Below, in pieces: positions 36,411 to 45,217 of a stretch of 62,297 nucleotides of DNA (position 1 is its first letter; each line of letters opens with the position of its first letter). The notes under the pieces are model-generated. The model had not been told where the DNA came from and searched no databases. It worked only from the letters and a program-made list of their open reading frames with translations. This stretch comes from Ruegeria lacuscaerulensis. Its GTDB lineage: Bacteria > Pseudomonadota > Alphaproteobacteria > Rhodobacterales > Rhodobacteraceae. The DNA lies in NCBI RefSeq assembly GCF_013031245.1, contig NZ_WPZL01000024.1:1-62297 (forward strand), read 5' to 3'. A program made the position numbers and the translations under genes.

Positions 36411-36869
36411 ATGGCAGAGCGTCAATTTACCGGAAAGCATGCCTTGGCGGTATTTGTTGGTGCTTTCGGTGTGATCATCGCCGTAAACCTCGTGCTGGCC
36501 TATAGCGCCGTCAAAACCTTTCCGGGGCTTGAGGTCAAAAATTCCTATGTCGCAAGTCAGGAATTCAACGAACGCCTGCAAGAACAGCAGGCGTTGGGAT
36601 GGGAAATCCGTGCCGAAATGTCGGGCGGATTGCTGGTTCTGCACATCACCGATCAGAACGGTGCCCCTGTCGAAGTGGCGGAGCTGCAGGCGGTTGTCGG
36701 TCGGGCCACGCATGTGAAAGAGGATTTTTCGCCGGATTTCACTTTTGACGGCACTGCCTATGCGACCCCCGCATCGCTGGGCAAGGGCAACTGGAACATT
36801 CGCCTTGTGGCCAAAGACGGCAATGGCGCAGAGTTTGCCCAGCGTGTCCCGTTATACGTAAAGGGGTAA
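36411..36869 (+). CDS. ccoH: cbb3 oxidase assembly protein CcoH/FixH
   Basis: A 152-residue protein with one N-terminal helix (ALAVFVGAFGVIIAVNLVLA) and a periplasmic FixH domain. ATG 36411 begins 1 bp after the ccoG stop, with the GAGGAAACTAGG region as Shine-Dalgarno. Confidence 0.92.
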   Translation: MAERQFTGKHALAVFVGAFGVIIAVNLVLAYSAVKTFPGLEVKNSYVASQEFNERLQEQQALGWEIRAEMSGGLLVLHITDQNGAPVEVAELQAVVGRATHVKEDFSPDFTFDGTAYATPASLGKGNWNIRLVAKDGNGAEFAQRVPLYVKG

Positions 36870-36873
36870 TAGA

Positions 36874-39051
36874 ATGACGGCGCAGCTTACATCCGGCACG
36901 GCGGCCTGTCCGGGTTGCATTGCAGGCCCGGCTGAACCGGCCCGACCTGTCCCCGAGGATGTGCAGATCGCGCTGTCTTTGCCGGGCATTCACTGCTCGG
37001 CTTGTATTGCAACGGTCGAACGGGAACTGAACGCCCATCCGGGGGTAGAGGATGCGCGGGTCAATCTGACCCTCAAGCGCGCGATGGTCAAAGCATCGCC
37101 TGACTTGCGCGCTGCCGATCTGATCCCGGTGCTGGAACGGGCGGGTTATGAGGCGCACGAACTTGACCCCGGCGCGCTGTCTGCAACGCAGTCGGACAAG
37201 GCCGGGCGCGATCTGCTGATGCGTCTGGCAGTGGCCGGGTTTGCCTCGATGAACGTGATGCTGCTGTCGGTCTCGGTCTGGTCAGGCGCTACAGACGCGA
37301 CGCGCGACATGTTCCACTGGATCTCGGCGGCCATCGCGCTGCCTGCGATTGCCTTTTCCGCGCAGCCCTTCTTTGCCAACGCCTGGAGCGCCCTGCGCGT
37401 GCGCCGTCTGAACATGGATGTACCGATCGTGCTGGCGATCCTGCTGGCGCTGGTGACCTCCCTGTGGGAAACCGCGCTCAGCGGCGAACACGCTTATTTT
37501 GACGCAGCGTTGACACTGACCTTCTTCCTGCTGGCCGGGCGGTATCTGGATTACCGCACCCGTGCCGCCGCACGTTCCGCGGCCGAGGAACTGACCGCGC
37601 TTGAGGTGCCCCGTGCCATTAAGTTGGTCGATGGCGCCGAAGAGGAAGTGGCTGTGGCTACGCTGACTGTCGGCGATCTGATCCTCGTCCGACCCGGTGG
37701 CCGCATGCCGGTGGATGGAGAGATTGTTGACGGCCAGTCGGAACTCGACCGCTCGCTGCTCACCGGGGAAACTCTGCCGGTGTTTGCCGAAGCTGGCCTG
37801 ACCGTGAGTGCGGGTGAGGTCAATCTGACCGGCCCTCTGACGATCCGGGCCACAGCAGTGGGTGAGGACACGTCCCTGCATCGCATGGCCGATCTGGTAG
37901 CCATCGCAGAATCCGGGCGGTCGCGGTATACGTCGCTGGCGGACAAGGCGGCCAAGCTTTACGCGCCGGGTGTGCATATCCTGTCGGCGCTCAGCTTTCT
38001 GGGGTGGTACATATATTCCGGCGATATCCGTACCGCGCTGAATATTGCGGCAGCGGTTTTGATCATCACCTGCCCCTGCGCGCTGGGGCTGGCGGTACCA
38101 GCGGTGACCACGGCGGCCTCGGGCCGGCTGTTCCGCAAGGGGATGCTAATCAAACACGCCACCGCGCTTGAACGTCTGGCCGAGGTTGACACGGTTGTAT
38201 TCGACAAGACCGGCACGCTGACTTCCGGCGCGCCTGAGCTGACCAACCTGGGCGACCATTCGCGCGCCGACCTTGAGGTGGCTCTGGCGCTGGCCGAGGC
38301 TTCGTCTCATCCCCTTTCTGTCGCATTGGCCAGGTCCGCCCGGGAAGCAGGGATCAGGCCGGCCAAGTTGCAAGACATTGTCGAGGTGCCGGGTTATGGC
38401 ACCGAAGGCAATTATCGGGGGCAGCGTGTTCGTTTGGGGCGCGCAGCGTGGACAGGTGGCGACGAGGGCAACCAAACTGCGGCCTGGCTGGTTGTCGGCG
38501 CGCAGGCACCGGTTTCCTTCCTGTTCTCAGACGCCCTGCGGCCCGGTGCGGCCGAGGCAGTTCAGGCCTTCCGCGACGCTGGTAAAGAGATCATCCTGAT
38601 CTCCGGGGACAGCCGGGGCGCGGTTCAGGCACTTGCCGGGAAGCTGGGCATTGAGACCTGGATCGCGCAAGCCCTGCCGCAAGACAAAGCAACCCATGTT
38701 CAGGACCTGCGGGATCAGGGTCGCCATGTTCTGATGGTCGGCGATGGGCTGAACGACACCGCGGCTCTGGCGGCGGCGCATGTGTCGATTTCTCCGGCCT
38801 CGGCGTTGGATGCCGCACGCGTGGCATCGGATATCGTGCTGCTGGGCAATGATCTGGCGCCGATTGCGGATGCCTGCGACACGGCTGTCAAAGCGACCAA
38901 AAGGATTCGCGAGAACTTCCGCATTGCCACGGTTTATAATATCATCGCCGTACCGCTGGCCGTTATCGGGCTGGCGACCCCGCTGATTGCGGCTCTGGCG
39001 ATGTCGACCTCGTCGATCACCGTGTCCCTGAACGCCCTGCGCCTGAGGTAG
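36874..39051 (+). CDS. ccoI: Copper-transporting P1B-ATPase CcoI
   Basis: A 725-residue copper pump. It has an N-terminal metal-binding domain (GIHCSACIATVE), the membrane CPC in TCPCALGLAVP, the phosphorylation motif DKTGTLTSG and the hinge GDGLNDTAAL. It exports Cu(I) for cbb3 assembly. The start is 4 bp after ccoH. Confidence 0.96.
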   Translation: MTAQLTSGTAACPGCIAGPAEPARPVPEDVQIALSLPGIHCSACIATVERELNAHPGVEDARVNLTLKRAMVKASPDLRAADLIPVLERAGYEAHELDPGALSATQSDKAGRDLLMRLAVAGFASMNVMLLSVSVWSGATDATRDMFHWISAAIALPAIAFSAQPFFANAWSALRVRRLNMDVPIVLAILLALVTSLWETALSGEHAYFDAALTLTFFLLAGRYLDYRTRAAARSAAEELTALEVPRAIKLVDGAEEEVAVATLTVGDLILVRPGGRMPVDGEIVDGQSELDRSLLTGETLPVFAEAGLTVSAGEVNLTGPLTIRATAVGEDTSLHRMADLVAIAESGRSRYTSLADKAAKLYAPGVHILSALSFLGWYIYSGDIRTALNIAAAVLIITCPCALGLAVPAVTTAASGRLFRKGMLIKHATALERLAEVDTVVFDKTGTLTSGAPELTNLGDHSRADLEVALALAEASSHPLSVALARSAREAGIRPAKLQDIVEVPGYGTEGNYRGQRVRLGRAAWTGGDEGNQTAAWLVVGAQAPVSFLFSDALRPGAAEAVQAFRDAGKEIILISGDSRGAVQALAGKLGIETWIAQALPQDKATHVQDLRDQGRHVLMVGDGLNDTAALAAAHVSISPASALDAARVASDIVLLGNDLAPIADACDTAVKATKRIRENFRIATVYNIIAVPLAVIGLATPLIAALAMSTSSITVSLNALRLR

Positions 39052-39056
39052 TTGAT

Positions 39057-39215
39057 ATGGAAGTTCTGGCATATCTCATACCGATTTCCCTGTTTCTGGG
39101 CGGGGTTGGCCTTGTGGCGTTTATCTATACGGTTAGGTCCAACCAGTATGACGACCCCGAGGGCGACGCGCGGCGCATCCTGAGCGATGAATGGGACGAC
39201 AAGCCCAAGCCCTGA
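39057..39215 (+). CDS. ccoS: cbb3 oxidase maturation protein CcoS
   Basis: A 52-residue frame, MEVLAYLIPISLFLGG at its start, then one helix, ending with an acidic tail (DDPEGDARRILSDEWDD). This is the normal size and shape of CcoS, needed for haem and copper insertion. It starts 5 bp after ccoI. Confidence 0.93.
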   Translation: MEVLAYLIPISLFLGGVGLVAFIYTVRSNQYDDPEGDARRILSDEWDDKPKP

Positions 39216-39296
39216 CACGATGTGCTGAGCGCCCTTGAAATTGCCGCAATGCCCGGTTATGTCCGGCCCATCCGCTAGCAGAGAGAACCACGCCAA

Positions 39297-39494
39297 ATGG
39301 CTACTATGAATCCGATCCAGTTCATTCAGCAAGTCCGTGCCGAAGTTGCAAAGGTCGTCTGGCCGACCCGGCGCGAGGTTCTGTTGACCACGGTCATGGT
39401 GTTCATCATGGCGGCGTTGACGGCTGTGTTCTTTGCGCTGGTCGATCTTGGCATCCGCGGTGGCCTGCAACTGGTCCTCGGCGCGTTCGGTTAA
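39297..39494 (+). CDS. secE: Preprotein translocase subunit SecE
   Basis: A 65-residue single-helix SecE with the conserved VRAEVAKVVWPTRRE before the membrane span. It stands 81 bp after ccoS; the tufB-tRNA-Trp pair often found upstream in other bacteria is absent. A 201-bp gap to nusG shows no gene. Confidence 0.95.
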   Translation: MATMNPIQFIQQVRAEVAKVVWPTRREVLLTTVMVFIMAALTAVFFALVDLGIRGGLQLVLGAFG

Positions 39495-39695
39495 GTCCGG
39501 TCAGACAGGGCGGAAACGCCACTGCCCCCTTGCACAGCGTGCGATGTCAGAGTAGGTGACGCGGTACTATTCGGAATGGGCGTGTGGCGATTCGGGCCGC
39601 GCGCCGCTTTTTATTCCGGATGACGTGACAGAATTTTAATGACGGCGCGTCCGCTACTCAGGATGCAGCCGAAGGCAAACAAGGACGACAGGTTC

Positions 39696-40229
39696 ATGGC
39701 GAAACGGTGGTACTCGGTCAGCGTTCTTTCGAATTTCGAAAAGAAGATCGCAGAGCAGATCCGCACGTCCGTGGCCGAGCATGGCCTTGAGGACGATATC
39801 GACGAGGTTCTGGTGCCCACCGAAGAGGTGATCGAAGTGCGCCGGGGCAAGAAGGTTACGACGGAACGCCGTTTCATGCCCGGCTATGTGCTGGTGCATA
39901 TGGAGATGTCCGATCAGGGCTATCACCTTGTGAACTCGATCAACCGTGTCACCGGTTTCCTGGGCCCGCAGGGCCGTCCGATGCCGATGCGCGACGCCGA
40001 GGTGAACCAGATCCTCAACCGCGTTCAGGAAGGTGAAGAAGCGCCCAAGCTGATGATCACCTTCGAGATCGGCGAGAAGGTCAAGGTCAACGACGGCCCG
40101 TTTGAGGATTTCGACGGCATGGTCGAAGGCGTGGACGACGAGGCTCAGAAGCTGAAGGTTTCGGTCTCGATCTTTGGTCGCGAGACGCCGGTCGAGCTGG
40201 ACTTTACGCAGGTTACGAAGCAGAGCTGA
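39696..40229 (+). CDS. nusG: Transcription termination/antitermination factor NusG
   Basis: A 177-residue protein. The NGN domain begins [15 protein letters not shown] and the C-terminal KOW domain has [19 protein letters not shown] 39696 follows AGGACGACAGG; a longer in-frame start is not supported. Confidence 0.97.
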   Translation: MAKRWYSVSVLSNFEKKIAEQIRTSVAEHGLEDDIDEVLVPTEEVIEVRRGKKVTTERRFMPGYVLVHMEMSDQGYHLVNSINRVTGFLGPQGRPMPMRDAEVNQILNRVQEGEEAPKLMITFEIGEKVKVNDGPFEDFDGMVEGVDDEAQKLKVSVSIFGRETPVELDFTQVTKQS

Positions 40230-40251
40230 TTGCGGTCCGTGGAATTGAAAT

Positions 40252-40279
40252 AAAGGGTGTCCTCCGGGCGCCCTTTTTT
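40252..40279 (+). terminator. Terminator of secE-nusG
   Basis: AAAGGGTGTCC pairs with GGGCGCCCTTT (11 bp counting two G-U pairs, 3-nt loop), then TTT. It ends secE-nusG transcription before rplK. The T run overlaps the stop codon of the convergent cyclase gene. Confidence 0.88.
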
Positions 40280-41468
40280 ACGTTTGAGGCTGACGTAGCT
40301 GCCACACAGCCTGATCCCCGCCAAACCCTTTCAGAGATACGGTTCCTACTTTCTCACAAAGTCCGGGCAGAAATGCTGCGGCGGCCCCCGAAAGGACGTT
40401 GTCGCAATCCAGTTCCGTTGCCGCTGTAAGCAGGCGCGCCGTCAGATTGACGTCCGGCCCAATGGCCGTGAAATCCAGGCGATCGCCGCCGCCGATATTG
40501 CCGTAGTGGAAACGGCCGTGGTGAATCGCAGTGCGAACTCCCAGCTTATGATCGAATTCGGTCGTGAGCAGCGATTTCCAGCCCTCTTGTACGGCGGTAA
40601 TGGCAGCTTTGATCTGAGTTTTCGGTGGAAGGTTTTTGCTGGTTGGGAAAATGGCAAAGAAACCGTCTCCCATGAACTTCAGAATCTCACCCCCATGCGC
40701 CATCACAGAAGGGGCGAGGCAATCAAAGGTGTCGTTCAACAGCCTGACCAATGCTTCGCCCGAAACGGAATTCGAAAGCCGGGTGAAGCCTTTGAGATCC
40801 GCAAACAGGATAACGGCTTCGATTTCGCCACCGTCACCACGATGTACTTTCCCCTCAAGAATTTGCGCTCCGCTGTTGCGGCCCACATAAGTCGACAACA
40901 AATAGGTTGCATCAAGTCGCAACATATAGGTTTCCGTCAGACGTGCGAGCGGTCCACGGACCCTTTCCAAAATGGCCAGATCCCGTTCGGAAAACCCGCC
41001 TGGTGTTGCGCACGACCATGTGCACACATGGGTATCTCCGTTGATGTAGATCAGGGGTTGCGCAAGGTAATCGGTGAACCCTTGCTCGCGCAGTTCACCC
41101 ACGATGATGTAATCCTCGGGGCAGTTTGGGTCTTCTAAATGCCTGCGGACGGGTGTTCGACGCTCGATCACATGCGGCAAAGGGTTGTCCGTGTAAATCG
41201 CCGTCGTAAACAGCTGCGACGGGGCATCGACCCGGTCCACACCCTCACCGGCTTTCCACAAGAACCGTCGCCCCGTCAGGTTTGGGTGCAGAGTCCAGAT
41301 GAACAATCCGAACCGGTCCACGGCGACGCCAGCATCCAGCAGGCGGGTACAGATACCCTCGATGATGTCGACAGCATTCGCCGCTGGGCGCGCACCGTCG
41401 ATCATCCATTCAATCAAGGCATCAACCTTGGCTTGCTGTTGGCTCGGATCTGGCGATGGGGGCAACAT
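40278..41468 (-). CDS. Class III adenylate cyclase with N-terminal sensor region
   Basis: A 396-residue protein. A GAF-like region of about 180 residues precedes the cyclase homology domain. All catalytic positions are present: metal Asp224 (FADLKGF) and Asp268 (MGDG), adenine-selecting Lys264 and Asp332, and transition-state Asn341 and Arg345 (VNLTAR). It should make cAMP in response to an unknown signal. It lies antisense between nusG and rplK. Confidence 0.85.
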   Translation of the reverse strand: MLPPSPDPSQQQAKVDALIEWMIDGARPAANAVDIIEGICTRLLDAGVAVDRFGLFIWTLHPNLTGRRFLWKAGEGVDRVDAPSQLFTTAIYTDNPLPHVIERRTPVRRHLEDPNCPEDYIIVGELREQGFTDYLAQPLIYINGDTHVCTWSCATPGGFSERDLAILERVRGPLARLTETYMLRLDATYLLSTYVGRNSGAQILEGKVHRGDGGEIEAVILFADLKGFTRLSNSVSGEALVRLLNDTFDCLAPSVMAHGGEILKFMGDGFFAIFPTSKNLPPKTQIKAAITAVQEGWKSLLTTEFDHKLGVRTAIHHGRFHYGNIGGGDRLDFTAIGPDVNLTARLLTAATELDCDNVLSGAAAAFLPGLCEKVGTVSLKGFGGDQAVWQLRQPQT

Positions 41469-41646
41469 ATTTGCCTCGTGATGCGGTGCCGGGTCAGGTT
41501 TTGACCGGCTTTACAGAAATTCTGACGATCTTGGGCCGGGACTGCAAGTTTCATGCATGTGCGTGGGTTGGCGTTGTGCAAAAACGGCTTGCTATTCTCT
41601 GTGCGGGCTAGTAAGGCGCAGCTCTGTCGTCAAAAGCGGCAATCCC

Positions 41647-41687
41647 TGTGGGAGGCGAGGCGCACGCGTGCGCCGGATCGGACCACA
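41647..41687 (+). promoter_or_regulatory. Candidate L1-binding leader of rplKA
   Basis: TGTGG (41647-41651) pairs with CCACA (41683-41687), enclosing GGAGGC and a 16-bp palindrome (GGCGCACG with CGTGCGCC). GTGGGAGGC resembles the L1-binding stalk of 23S rRNA, and a GTGGGAGG..ACCAC shape is known for L1 leaders. Autoregulation by L1 is inferred. Confidence 0.5.
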
Positions 41688-41696
41688 TCACACATA

Positions 41697-41720
41697 TCTC
41701 TCAGATCGCGATCTGAGAGA
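41697..41720. repeat. 24-bp perfect palindrome before rplK
   Basis: TCTCTCAGATCG is followed at once by its exact complement in reverse. As RNA it gives a stem of about 10 bp ending 5 bases before AAAAAGGAG, the rplK Shine-Dalgarno. It could tune initiation, bind a protein dimer, or mark a processing site. Confidence 0.85.
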
Positions 41721-41740
41721 GTTGAAAAAGGAGAAACCAA

Positions 41741-42190
41741 ATGGCCAAGAAGCTTGCTGGTACAATGAAACTGCAGGTTCCTGCAGGTCAGGCGAACCCG
41801 TCGCCTCCAGTTGGTCCGGCGCTGGGTCAGCGCGGTATCAACATCATGGAATTCTGCAAGGCGTTCAACGCCAAGACCGCAGACATGGAGCAAGGCGCGC
41901 CTTGCCCGACCGTGATCACCTATTATCAGGACAAGTCCTTCACCATGGACATCAAGACGCCGCCCGCGTCTTATTACCTGAAAAAAGCAGCTGGTCTGAA
42001 GCCGGTCGGCAAGCGTAACCGTCCCCGCGGTGCGGAGAACCCCGGTCGCGAGACCGTGGCAACCGTGACCTCGAAGCAAGTTCGCGAAATCGCCGAAGCC
42101 AAAATGAAAGATCTGAACGCCAACGACGTCGAAGGCGCAATGCAGATCATCCTGGGCTCGGCCCGCTCCATGGGCATCGAGGTGAAGTAA
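41741..42190 (+). CDS. rplK: 50S ribosomal protein L11
   Basis: A 149-residue protein: [20 protein letters not shown] at the N-terminus and the RNA-binding C-terminal half. ATG 41741 follows AAGGAGA. One bp separates its stop from the rplA start. Confidence 0.98.
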   Translation: MAKKLAGTMKLQVPAGQANPSPPVGPALGQRGINIMEFCKAFNAKTADMEQGAPCPTVITYYQDKSFTMDIKTPPASYYLKKAAGLKPVGKRNRPRGAENPGRETVATVTSKQVREIAEAKMKDLNANDVEGAMQIILGSARSMGIEVK

Positions 42191-42191
42191 G

Positions 42192-42896
42192 ATGGCAAAA
42201 CTCGGTAAACGTACCCGCGCTGCGCGCGAAGCTGTCGCCGGCAAGGAAAACCTGTCGGTCGAAGAAGCAGTTGCCTTGGTCAAAGCCAACGCAACCTCGA
42301 AATTCGACGAGACCATCGAAATCGCGCTGAACCTGGGCGTTGACACCCGTCACGCGGACCAGATGGTCCGTGGCGTTGTCGGCCTGCCGAACGGCACCGG
42401 TAAAACGATGCGCGTTGCTGTTTTTGCTCGCGGCCCCAAGGCGGACGAAGCGAAAGAAGCTGGCGCGGATATCATTGGCGCAGAAGACCTGATGGAAACC
42501 ATTCAGGGCGGCACCATCGAATTCGACCGCTGCATTGCAACCCCTGACATGATGCCGATCGTCGGCCGTCTGGGTAAGGTTCTGGGCCCCCGCAACCTGA
42601 TGCCGAACCCCAAGGTTGGCACCGTGACCATGGACGTAAAAGCGGCCGTGGAAGCAGCCAAAGGTGGTGAAGTTCAGTTCAAGGCGGAAAAAGGTGGCGT
42701 CGTGCACGCTGGCGTTGGCAAAGCGTCCTTCGACGAAGCCAAGCTGGCCGAAAACGTCCGTGCCTTTGTTTCGGCTGTGGCCAAGGCCAAGCCGTCGGGC
42801 GCTAAGGGCACCTACATGAAGAAAATCGCGCTGAGCTCGACTATGGGCCCCGGCGTGACGCTGGATGTGGCTGCTGCTGCAGGCGAATATGCCTGA
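42192..42896 (+). CDS. rplA: 50S ribosomal protein L1
   Basis: A 234-residue protein with [20 protein letters not shown], the L1 signature, and the normal length. L1 is often the translational repressor of rplKA through the leader. A strong terminator follows instead of rplJ. Confidence 0.98.
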   Translation: MAKLGKRTRAAREAVAGKENLSVEEAVALVKANATSKFDETIEIALNLGVDTRHADQMVRGVVGLPNGTGKTMRVAVFARGPKADEAKEAGADIIGAEDLMETIQGGTIEFDRCIATPDMMPIVGRLGKVLGPRNLMPNPKVGTVTMDVKAAVEAAKGGEVQFKAEKGGVVHAGVGKASFDEAKLAENVRAFVSAVAKAKPSGAKGTYMKKIALSSTMGPGVTLDVAAAAGEYA

Positions 42897-42917
42897 GGCT
42901 ACAGCTTAGACAGAATG

Positions 42918-42950
42918 AACCCGGGTTGCGGATGCGACCCGGGTTTTTCT
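42918..42950 (+). terminator. Terminator of rplKA
   Basis: AACCCGGGT pairs with ACCCGGGTT, extended inward by TGC/GCG, then TTTTTCTTTTTC. It closes rplKA, so rplJL must have its own promoter. Confidence 0.9.
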
Positions 42951-42969
42951 TTTTCCGGTTTTTGTCGGG

Positions 42970-43995
42970 TCAGAGATAGGTGCAGAGCACGCTGGCCTCA
43001 CGGGCGGTAATGGTGGCCGCCGCCGTGATTCTGAAGGCGTAGTCGGCGTGCTCCAGCGAAGGGAAAAGGGCAAGGATCTCCGCCCGCTGTGGCGACGAAA
43101 CCGCGTATTTCGCATTGTCCGAAAAGTAATAGCTTTCTGTCAGCGTACCATTCGAGCGGACGACATGGTGCCGGTCAAACATGAAATGCGTGTAGCTGAT
43201 GCGTTCCGCCTCGCGGACAGAAACGCCCGGAAGACCGCAGAGATGTTTTGCCGCCACCAATACTTCCGGTGATGCGAACAGCATGTCGGTCGCTGGAGAT
43301 TGGATCAGGACCCGATGTTGTTGGGACACGACGAGTTCCCGTGTGTTGCCTATCGCTCCGGCTTCGATCACAACCGGAGCAAACGCGCCGTAACCGTGAA
43401 CCTCGGTCGTAGCAATCCAGAGGATCGGTTGCAGCCCGCCGTCCCGGGTCCAGACAAGCTGCCCACGTTTGAGGTTTTGAACTTCAATGTCGCCTTTGGC
43501 GGTTTGGATTAGAATCCCCTCGCCAAAACACGTAATGTAATCGGTATAAGACGAGCCTCCGGCATTGGATCCGCTGATTTTGATATAGGACGTGCCGGGG
43601 ACAAGGGGGGCGGATGTTCCATATCCCCAGACATCTTGCGTGACGCCATTCTGGGAAAACACATAGATATCGATCGTAGGCCCAGTCGGGTTTCCATTGG
43701 TGTCCAGGGCTTGCACGGTAATGATGGATTCGGATTCGACCTGAGTTCCGTTGGTAACAATTCCACCGCCATCGGTGATGACGTGGCCAGATTCCTGATC
43801 GTCATCAAAAACGTCCGAGCTTCCACTGGTATCATCCAGTGTCACCGTCGTTCCCGTTCCGCCGGAATACTGGAAAATGGTCCCGTTCGGGGTGTCCGAG
43901 TTGTTGATGATCGGATTGCCGACAATCCCTGCATCAGAGCTTGAGGTGACAACGAGGCTGGAGCTGTCCTGGGCGAAAAAACTGCGAAGTACCAT
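42970..43995 (-). CDS. Hint-domain (Hint_2) protein
   Basis: A 341-residue protein. The N-terminal 150 residues are Ser/Thr/Gly/Asp-rich, of secreted beta type, without a clear signal peptide. A Hint_2 domain begins at Cys156 (TCFGEGILIQTAKGDIEVQN) with the later QHRVLI and FDRHHVV blocks. Such domains are common in roseobacters, often on surface or exported proteins, and may self-process at the Cys. First of three minus-strand cargo genes between rplA and rplJ. Confidence 0.8.
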   Translation of the reverse strand: MVLRSFFAQDSSSLVVTSSSDAGIVGNPIINNSDTPNGTIFQYSGGTGTTVTLDDTSGSSDVFDDDQESGHVITDGGGIVTNGTQVESESIITVQALDTNGNPTGPTIDIYVFSQNGVTQDVWGYGTSAPLVPGTSYIKISGSNAGGSSYTDYITCFGEGILIQTAKGDIEVQNLKRGQLVWTRDGGLQPILWIATTEVHGYGAFAPVVIEAGAIGNTRELVVSQQHRVLIQSPATDMLFASPEVLVAAKHLCGLPGVSVREAERISYTHFMFDRHHVVRSNGTLTESYYFSDNAKYAVSSPQRAEILALFPSLEHADYAFRITAAATITAREASVLCTYL

Positions 43996-44162
43996 TTACG
44001 CGGTATGACCTTTAAAACACGTGCCGTTTCTGGCCTTTCATCGAAGACCGCTCGATATGTTTATACCGGATATAAAATAGACTCGCCCTAAACAGTCAAC
44101 CTAAGTTCTGCGGAGGGAATTCTTCACAATCCTGTCATCATGTTTCTGACAATTACTGGCCC

Positions 44163-45128
44163 CTACGGGTGTAAAAAGGCGAGGCGAAGCCGGTCGCACA
44201 GGCGTTGCCTCCTGTCCTCTTCGTACGCGCTGCAGTCGTGATCTAACTGCCACAAACTCAGCCAGTCCTTCAGCAGGCGCCCCCGGATGCAGAAATCCAG
44301 AATTTCCATGTGTACCGGGTGCCGGTAACGTCGAAAAAACATGTCTTTGTTGATTTTGAGAATGCCGCTGCGATCAACTTCTGCAGAATGTGCATCTCGG
44401 AAGATGTCCGATTTCAGGAAGTCGACGATATCATAAACGGCCAGTTTCTCGCGTGCCTCCGTAAAGTCCAGAGCGATCATTTCGCCTTGGCCGACAATCA
44501 GGTTCTGGCTGTGGAAATCCCCGTGCGAAAACACCTGTGTCTCGGGGATGCCTTTCAGATAGTGGGCAGCCTTTTCCAGCGCCGCCAGCATGGGTTGGCT
44601 TTCGCTAAGAATATGGTTCGGTACGGACTGGGTCAGATCCCGGATACCATCCGTCATCCAGCGCGGCCGAAACCCGTATTCTTTGGCGGGCTGGAACCTG
44701 TGCAGGTCATGCAACCAGGCGCCGGCGCGCCGATAGATCCGGGCAATCTGATCGTCATCCCTGCTGTTGTGAATCAGGTCTGCCGCCGTTGGACGGTCAA
44801 TGAATTCTGATACGAAGAAGGTCTGGCTCGGTGAAAGATAGTAAGGGCGCACCACCCGCGAAGCCTCGTGCTGGTCAAAATGCACTGACAGAGCGGTCAA
44901 TACCCCGAACTCTTTTTGCAACCTGCCCGTTGTGGGCGACTCGGTGTCTATTTTGAGCGCAAAGTCCTGTGCAGACGTCCGTATTCTGAGGACCATGCGT
45001 GTCTCGGGAAAATCGTGAGACCGATAGATACACTCAAATGGCCTAGGGTTGCGGATGTTGTGGTTCAGGGAGAACTCATCCACGCATTCGGCGGCGAGAA
45101 TGCACTCGGCTTCGGAGAGGGGCAACAT
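44163..45128 (-). CDS. APH-fold phosphotransferase, active-looking
   Basis: A 321-residue kinase of the aminoglycoside/choline phosphotransferase fold. Brenner's motif HGDFHSQN is intact with catalytic Asp204, and the metal Asp221 is in ALDFTEA. The substrate could be a sugar, choline-like or lipid headgroup; resistance is not implied. It lies 89 bp from a related gene on the same strand. Confidence 0.8.
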   Translation of the reverse strand: MLPLSEAECILAAECVDEFSLNHNIRNPRPFECIYRSHDFPETRMVLRIRTSAQDFALKIDTESPTTGRLQKEFGVLTALSVHFDQHEASRVVRPYYLSPSQTFFVSEFIDRPTAADLIHNSRDDDQIARIYRRAGAWLHDLHRFQPAKEYGFRPRWMTDGIRDLTQSVPNHILSESQPMLAALEKAAHYLKGIPETQVFSHGDFHSQNLIVGQGEMIALDFTEAREKLAVYDIVDFLKSDIFRDAHSAEVDRSGILKINKDMFFRRYRHPVHMEILDFCIRGRLLKDWLSLWQLDHDCSAYEEDRRQRLCDRLRLAFLHP

Positions 45129-45217
45129 ATCTTAGGGCATCAAGTGGCGTGATTGGATCGCCTATGTGGATCGCAGTTGGGAACGTATGTCAACGGGCGC
45201 GAAACCTATGATGGCTG

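Noticed and set aside
39216..39296. tufB and tRNA-Trp upstream of secE
   Set aside because: These often precede secE, but the 81-bp gap after ccoS is too short and no tRNA cloverleaf can be drawn.
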